Origin: CAYSZB01 sp964435475
GTDB taxonomy: Bacteria; Chloroflexota; Anaerolineae; Anaerolineales; Anaerolineaceae
Direction: 5' to 3'
Length of the DNA: 9,993 nt
Assembly (NCBI GenBank): GCA_964435475.1
Contig: CAYSZB010000073.1
Span: 1 to 9,993 of the forward strand
Part shown: in pieces, positions 6,521 through 9,993 of the stretch
How the letters are laid out: each line of letters opens with the position of its first letter
How positions within the stretch are numbered: the first letter of the stretch is position 1
Made by a program: the position numbers and the translations under genes
Notes under the pieces: generated by a model
What the model saw: only the letters and a program-made list of their open reading frames with translations
Database searches by the model: none
Told to the model about the DNA's origin: nothing

Positions 6521-6529
6521 AAGATCGAT

Positions 6530-7174
6530 GTGTTCGCATACGATAGTAAATTCTCAACATTTACACGCAAGATCGGCAAATACCTGCTGATCAATGCATT
6601 TCTGCTGATCTGCAGCATACCCATCTTTACAATAGGCGCTGCCATTTCAGCTGCCTATTACACTCTCCTGGAAAACCTGGTCCGTGACCGGGGCTACCTG
6701 GTGGGAACCTTTTTTGGTGCTTTCAAGCGCAACTTTAAACAAGGTGCCTTGTTGGGGCTGATCTGCTTACCAGTCATCACCTTGTTATTATTTGATATTT
6801 ACTACTTTTTTAATAGCTTGCAGGCAGGATATGGATATGGCTACCTCTATATCCTGTTTGCGATCCTATTGGTGGTCGTAATCCTTTTAGTGCTTTATAT
6901 TTTTGCGTACGTGGCACGCTTTACGGATAATATCCGAACCATTATCCGTAATTCGGTTCTGATCATGTTGAGCAACCCATGGCCGAACATCAAACTGCTT
7001 TTGGTGATCCTGGTGGTGGTATTCGGGATATACCTTGTGCCATGGTTGGTATTGATATTCCCCGTAATCCTGCTACGATTTAGCGTCACCATTATTGAAA
7101 AGGTTTTTATGAAATACATGCGTAAAGAAGACCTGGAGCAGGAACAGGATAAAGACAAAGTGTATACGGACTGA
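6530..7174 (+). CDS. YesL-like membrane protein (DUF624 family)
   Basis: This is a 214-residue integral membrane protein of the DUF624/YesL family, often encoded beside LplB/YtcP transporters and glycoside hydrolases; its biochemical role is not established. The N-terminal family pattern is intact: YDSKFSTFTRKIGKYLL then LLICSIPIFTIGAAISAAYY (24-43). Next come a conserved cytoplasmic FFGAFKRNFKQGALLGL (61-77) and hydrophobic segments near 74-93, 105-129 and 155-183. The tail is charged (196-214). GTG at 6530 is the only possible start after the in-frame stop at 6518-6520. Its ribosome binding site is weak (gaaag, 6519-6523), and homologues often carry a few more residues before the YDxKF motif, so expression may depend on coupling to the upstream permease. 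It lies 30 bases after that permease and 49 before the GH2 gene. A role in the function or assembly of the sugar transporter is inference from its constant neighbours. Confidence 0.85.
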   Translation: MFAYDSKFSTFTRKIGKYLLINAFLLICSIPIFTIGAAISAAYYTLLENLVRDRGYLVGTFFGAFKRNFKQGALLGLICLPVITLLLFDIYYFFNSLQAGYGYGYLYILFAILLVVVILLVLYIFAYVARFTDNIRTIIRNSVLIMLSNPWPNIKLLLVILVVVFGIYLVPWLVLIFPVILLRFSVTIIEKVFMKYMRKEDLEQEQDKDKVYTD

Positions 7175-7211
7175 TGGTCTCGAAGCTGATGACCACTTTA
7201 AAACCCATAAA

Positions 7212-7218
7212 ACGGAGT
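7212..7218 (+). promoter_or_regulatory. Ribosome binding site fixing the GTG start of the GH2 gene
   Basis: acggagt with its GGAG core at 7214-7217 lies six bases before GTG 7224. The next in-frame ATGs, at residues 13 and 20 of the protein, lack such a site, so the GTG start is preferred. Confidence 0.75.
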
Positions 7219-7223
7219 AATTT

Positions 7224-9671
7224 GTGAGAAAAATTGATTTTGGCATAGATTGGAAACGCATGATCGGGGTACGTTCGATCATGAACCCGCTTAATAACCC
7301 TGCGGAAGTAAGCATAGACTTACCGGATGATTTCATCCAAACCCTCCCACGCAGTCCTGAAGTCGTTTCTGGACCATCCACCGGCTATTTCCCGGGTGGG
7401 ATCGCGACCTATAAAAAGAGTTTCCTGGTCCCAACTGAATGGGCTGGCAAAAGTATCCTGCTCAACATTGATGGTGCATATATGAACGCAGAAATCCGCC
7501 TGAATGGCGAATGGCTTGCGCTCCACCCTTATGGGTATACACCAATGCTGGTCGACCTGACCCCTGCCCTGATCGCGGGCGAGGAAAATGATCTCGAGAT
7601 CATAACGCATTGCACGCAACCCAATTCACGCTGGTATTCGGGTGGGGGCATATTCCGCCAGGTTCATTTATTTGTCGGGGAGGCTTGCCACATCAAACCG
7701 TGGGACCTGTATATCACCACACCCGAGGTGAAAGCTCAGCGAGCTCTTGTTCGTGTGGAAGCCACTCTGACCAATGCCTCCGGGTTAGAGGTTGAGGGCG
7801 TGTTCTCCATTGCGTGTGATGGGCTTGAAGCAAGCAAAACCGTCTTATTACCCGCAAATTCGACTGTACCTGTTGCCGTGGAGTTACCTCTGAAAAACCC
7901 CCGGCTGTGGAGCGCAGAGGAACCCAGTCTTTATGCACTCGAAGCAATTCTTTCCACAAAATATGGGCGGGACATCCAGGAAAAGACAATTGGCATCCGC
8001 AAGATCGAAATCGATGCCAAAAATGGCATGCGGGTGAATGGAAAGCCTGTCAAACTGCTGGGTGGCTGCATCCATCATGACAATACCCTGCTCGGCGCAC
8101 GGGCATTCCCCCGCGCGGAAGAACGCAAGATCGAACTGCTCAAAGCTGTGGGGTACAACGCAGTGCGCACAGCGCACAACCCGCCATCTGAAGCTTTGCT
8201 GGATGCCTGCGACAGGGTCGGCATGTATGTTATTGACGAAACTTTTGACTGCTGGCATGACGGGAAGAATAGCCAGGATTATCACCTGTATTTTAACGAA
8301 TGGTGGCGCAGGGATATGTCGTCGATGGTCCTGAGGGATCGAAATCACCCGAGCATTTATTGCTGGTCCATTGGGAATGAGATACCGGAATTTGGCGGTG
8401 CCTCCGATGGAGTTGAACTTACAAGGCAAATGACTGCTCTCTGCCATGAACTTGACCCGGACCGGCCTGTTACTGGTGCAATTTGCATCAATATCAAAAC
8501 CAAGCCTGAAGCAGGCATGCGCCATAAGCCAGTTGATCCTTTTGTTCGACCCAGTAATACCTCGGTTGAGGAAATGCTGCGGGACCCAAATGCGCTGGAC
8601 AAACTATTCGCCATGCTCAACCTTATTTCGGGAGTTCCCGAGGAGGGCAAAGATGACTGGGGCGTAAACTCAGAGGCAGTCGCCGCAGAGATGGACATTG
8701 TGGGCTACAACTATTTCCATAATCGATATGCGTATGATCGCGAACACTTCCCAGACAGGGTTATCCATGCGACAGAGACCCATGCTTCGATAACCTATGA
8801 TTATTATAAAGAAATGATGGCCAATCCCAATGTTATTGGTGATTTCATCTGGACAGCTTATGACAATTTGGGCGAAGCGGGGGCAGGTCGGGTTATCCGC
8901 GATATGCAGGATATGTCATCGGGAATGACTGGTGCCTGGCCCTGGCTCAGCTGTTTCCAGGGTGATCTCGACCTTTCAGGTGACCGCAGACCCCAGTCAT
9001 ATTACCGGGGGATCATGTGGGGTAAGGATAAAGGTGTATACGTATTCACACAGCACCCCAGGTTCACTGGAAAAAAGGCCCATGGTCTTGGCTGGCAGTG
9101 GGAAGATGTGCAGCAGTGCTGGACTTATCCGGAAGAATTTATTGGTAAACCGGTGGATGTCATCTTATACGCTGATTGCGACGAGGTGGAGCTACTGGTT
9201 AATGGCAAAAGTGCCGGTAAAGCAGTGCCAGAGAGACTGCGGGCAAGCTTTGTGGTTCCCTATTCACCCGGGAAGCTTGAAGCTGTCGCCTGGACCAATG
9301 GCCAACCTTCAGCCCACAATACCCTCGTCACAGCAGGACCCGCGGCAAAGATCGAACTCTTCCCAGACCGCACAGTAATTCGCGCGGATGGATACGACCT
9401 TTGCTACATATCAGTGCGGGTGACAGATGAGGATGGTGTGACAGTGCCTTCTGATAGTATCGAACTGGGTGCAGACTGCCAGGGAGCCCTGATAGCGGGA
9501 ATGGGCTCAGGAAACCCCTGCACGGAAGAGAATTATGGCACAGGCAAGCGCAGAACCTGGAATGGAAAAGCGCTCATCTGCCTGCGGGCTCCACGAGTAC
9601 CGGGAACGGTCGAGTTGACCGTTTCTGCTGAAGGCCTCCCGTCAGCCAGGCTGACGGTTCAATGTGAGTAA
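7224..9671 (+). CDS. Family 2 glycoside hydrolase (beta-galactosidase-like), cytoplasmic
   Basis: This is an 815-residue glycoside hydrolase of family GH2, retaining mechanism. Domain order: N-terminal sugar-binding jelly roll (about 50-155, with RWYSGGGIFRQVHLF at 136-150), Ig-like domain (about 160-255), TIM barrel (about 262-600) and C-terminal beta domains (about 600-815). The last of these contains GMGSGNPCTEENYGTG (759-774), like the extra C-terminal domain of many GH2 enzymes. The barrel motifs are NAVRTAHNPPSEALLDACD (312-330) and VIDETFDCW (336-344). The acid/base Glu386 lies in NHPSIYCWSIGNE and the probable nucleophile Glu518 in HATETHAS. All key residues are present. No signal peptide exists, so it acts on imported sugar. 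GTG start with a good ribosome binding site; 49 bases after the YesL-like gene. The specificity (beta-galactoside, beta-glucuronide, beta-mannoside or an arabinoside) cannot be decided; the overall layout is closest to enzymes annotated as beta-galactosidase. Nearby araA makes an arabinose-containing glycan tempting but unproven. Confidence 0.92.
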   Translation: MRKIDFGIDWKRMIGVRSIMNPLNNPAEVSIDLPDDFIQTLPRSPEVVSGPSTGYFPGGIATYKKSFLVPTEWAGKSILLNIDGAYMNAEIRLNGEWLALHPYGYTPMLVDLTPALIAGEENDLEIITHCTQPNSRWYSGGGIFRQVHLFVGEACHIKPWDLYITTPEVKAQRALVRVEATLTNASGLEVEGVFSIACDGLEASKTVLLPANSTVPVAVELPLKNPRLWSAEEPSLYALEAILSTKYGRDIQEKTIGIRKIEIDAKNGMRVNGKPVKLLGGCIHHDNTLLGARAFPRAEERKIELLKAVGYNAVRTAHNPPSEALLDACDRVGMYVIDETFDCWHDGKNSQDYHLYFNEWWRRDMSSMVLRDRNHPSIYCWSIGNEIPEFGGASDGVELTRQMTALCHELDPDRPVTGAICINIKTKPEAGMRHKPVDPFVRPSNTSVEEMLRDPNALDKLFAMLNLISGVPEEGKDDWGVNSEAVAAEMDIVGYNYFHNRYAYDREHFPDRVIHATETHASITYDYYKEMMANPNVIGDFIWTAYDNLGEAGAGRVIRDMQDMSSGMTGAWPWLSCFQGDLDLSGDRRPQSYYRGIMWGKDKGVYVFTQHPRFTGKKAHGLGWQWEDVQQCWTYPEEFIGKPVDVILYADCDEVELLVNGKSAGKAVPERLRASFVVPYSPGKLEAVAWTNGQPSAHNTLVTAGPAAKIELFPDRTVIRADGYDLCYISVRVTDEDGVTVPSDSIELGADCQGALIAGMGSGNPCTEENYGTGKRRTWNGKALICLRAPRVPGTVELTVSAEGLPSARLTVQCE
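9605..9657 (+). repeat. Two tandem hairpins at the 3' end of the GH2 coding region
   Basis: aacggtc (9605-9611) pairs perfectly with gaccgtt (9617-9623) around a 5-base loop. ccgtcagc (9639-9646) pairs perfectly with gctgacgg (9650-9657) around a 3-base loop. Both lie inside the last ~22 codons and no T-run follows, so they are not a simple terminator. They may slow decay or mark a processing point before the following lipoprotein gene. Confidence 0.5.
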
Positions 9672-9710
9672 GTGGAAAAGATTGGGTTTGAGATAAATAA
9701 AGGATAAATC

Positions 9711-9993
9711 ATGAAACTTTGGAAAAGATCAATCATTTTATTACTATGCGCCATTTTATTGCTCCCCCTTGGTGCTTGTGCAAAGAGCGACAGTGAAAAA
9801 ACGGGCGATATCGTCATTCCTGCAGAGCGACAATACACTTTCTGGTTCCGGGCTGGCAATGAACAATATGCAGATTATGAGAAAAATCCCGGCGTGGATT
9901 ATTTTCAAACCCGCTCCTATGGGAAGGATGAGGATGGCAATGATATTTATATCGATCTTGTCACATACGTCCCGGTTACCGGGGGTGAGGCGG
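9711..9993 (+). CDS. Probable solute-binding lipoprotein of the ABC transporter (3' truncated by window edge)
   Basis: An open frame starts with ATG 9711 and runs off the window after 94 codons. A type II signal peptide is clear: Lys/Arg at 2-6, a hydrophobic core (8-20), and lipobox LGAC with the lipidated Cys at 23. The mature part has YTFWFRAGNEQYADY, NPGVDYFQ and then YIDLVTYVPVTGGEA. This resembles the start of LplA-type extracellular solute-binding proteins, in which an 'np v.y' region and a 'p..G.e.dn' region follow the first beta strand. The start is supported by aaagga (9699-9704). It lies 39 bases after the GH2 gene on the same strand and is the best candidate in the window for the substrate receptor of the two permeases. 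Identification rests on a short N-terminal stretch and on context; it could be another lipoprotein. Confidence 0.68.
   Translation, partial: MKLWKRSIILLLCAILLLPLGACAKSDSEKTGDIVIPAERQYTFWFRAGNEQYADYEKNPGVDYFQTRSYGKDEDGNDIYIDLVTYVPVTGGEA

Noticed and set aside
7175..7223. tggtc / gacca inverted repeat between the YesL-like and GH2 genes
   Set aside because: Only five base pairs with a long loop and no T-run; too weak to call a terminator.
7884..8525. 213-codon open frame on the minus strand inside the GH2 gene
   Set aside because: It lies entirely antisense to a clear GH2 catalytic domain, resembles no protein I know, and has no ribosome binding site of note; it is a shadow frame.
9659..9859. 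66-codon minus-strand frame at the start of the last gene
   Set aside because: The + strand carries a start codon, ribosome binding site, signal peptide and lipobox over the same bases, so the minus frame is a shadow.

Overview
The window reads almost entirely on the + strand as a carbohydrate uptake and degradation locus. It comes from a bacterium that makes lipoproteins with classical LxGC lipoboxes and uses Shine-Dalgarno starts. The mix of an LplB/YtcP-type permease pair, a YesL-like (DUF624) membrane protein and an AraC regulator with a large sensor domain is common in Firmicutes and in Anaerolineae (Chloroflexota). The Thr-Glu-Ala-Pro linker right after a lipobox and the balanced base composition make an Anaerolineae-like source my preferred guess. 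This is inference, not a marker-based assignment.

Left part (1-2874): the 3' end of an L-arabinose isomerase gene (araA). After 71 bases comes a DUF89/ARMT1-type damage-control phosphatase, which overlaps by 4 bases (ATGA) with an AraC-family regulator. A candidate -10 box lies between araA and the phosphatase gene.

Control region (2875-3130): a 256-base A+T-rich gap with a candidate extended -10 promoter, an imperfect leader hairpin, a 14-base direct repeat whose two copies lie 191 bases apart on either side of that promoter, and a 17-base palindrome just before the next ribosome binding site.

Right part (3131-9993): a probable operon. Its genes are a 469-residue lipoprotein built of four beta-rich repeats, a strong terminator-like hairpin, two ABC permeases (LplB-like and YtcP/LplC-like), a YesL-like membrane protein, a cytoplasmic family 2 glycoside hydrolase of 815 residues, and the start of a second lipoprotein that looks like the solute-binding protein of the transporter. 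No ATPase gene is present, which is usual for this transporter class, where a shared MsmX-type ATPase encoded elsewhere is normally used.

Working model (inference): a glycan fragment is captured at the cell surface by the solute-binding lipoprotein and perhaps by the repeat lipoprotein. It is imported by the two permeases and cut inside the cell by the GH2 enzyme. The AraC protein probably senses a sugar or metabolite and controls the operon. araA and the phosphatase would handle downstream pentose metabolism and clean up stray sugar phosphates. The transported sugar cannot be read from the sequence. The most unusual points are the beta-repeat lipoprotein in the slot normally held by the solute-binding protein, the strong hairpin behind it, and the coupling of a DUF89 phosphatase to an AraC regulator.
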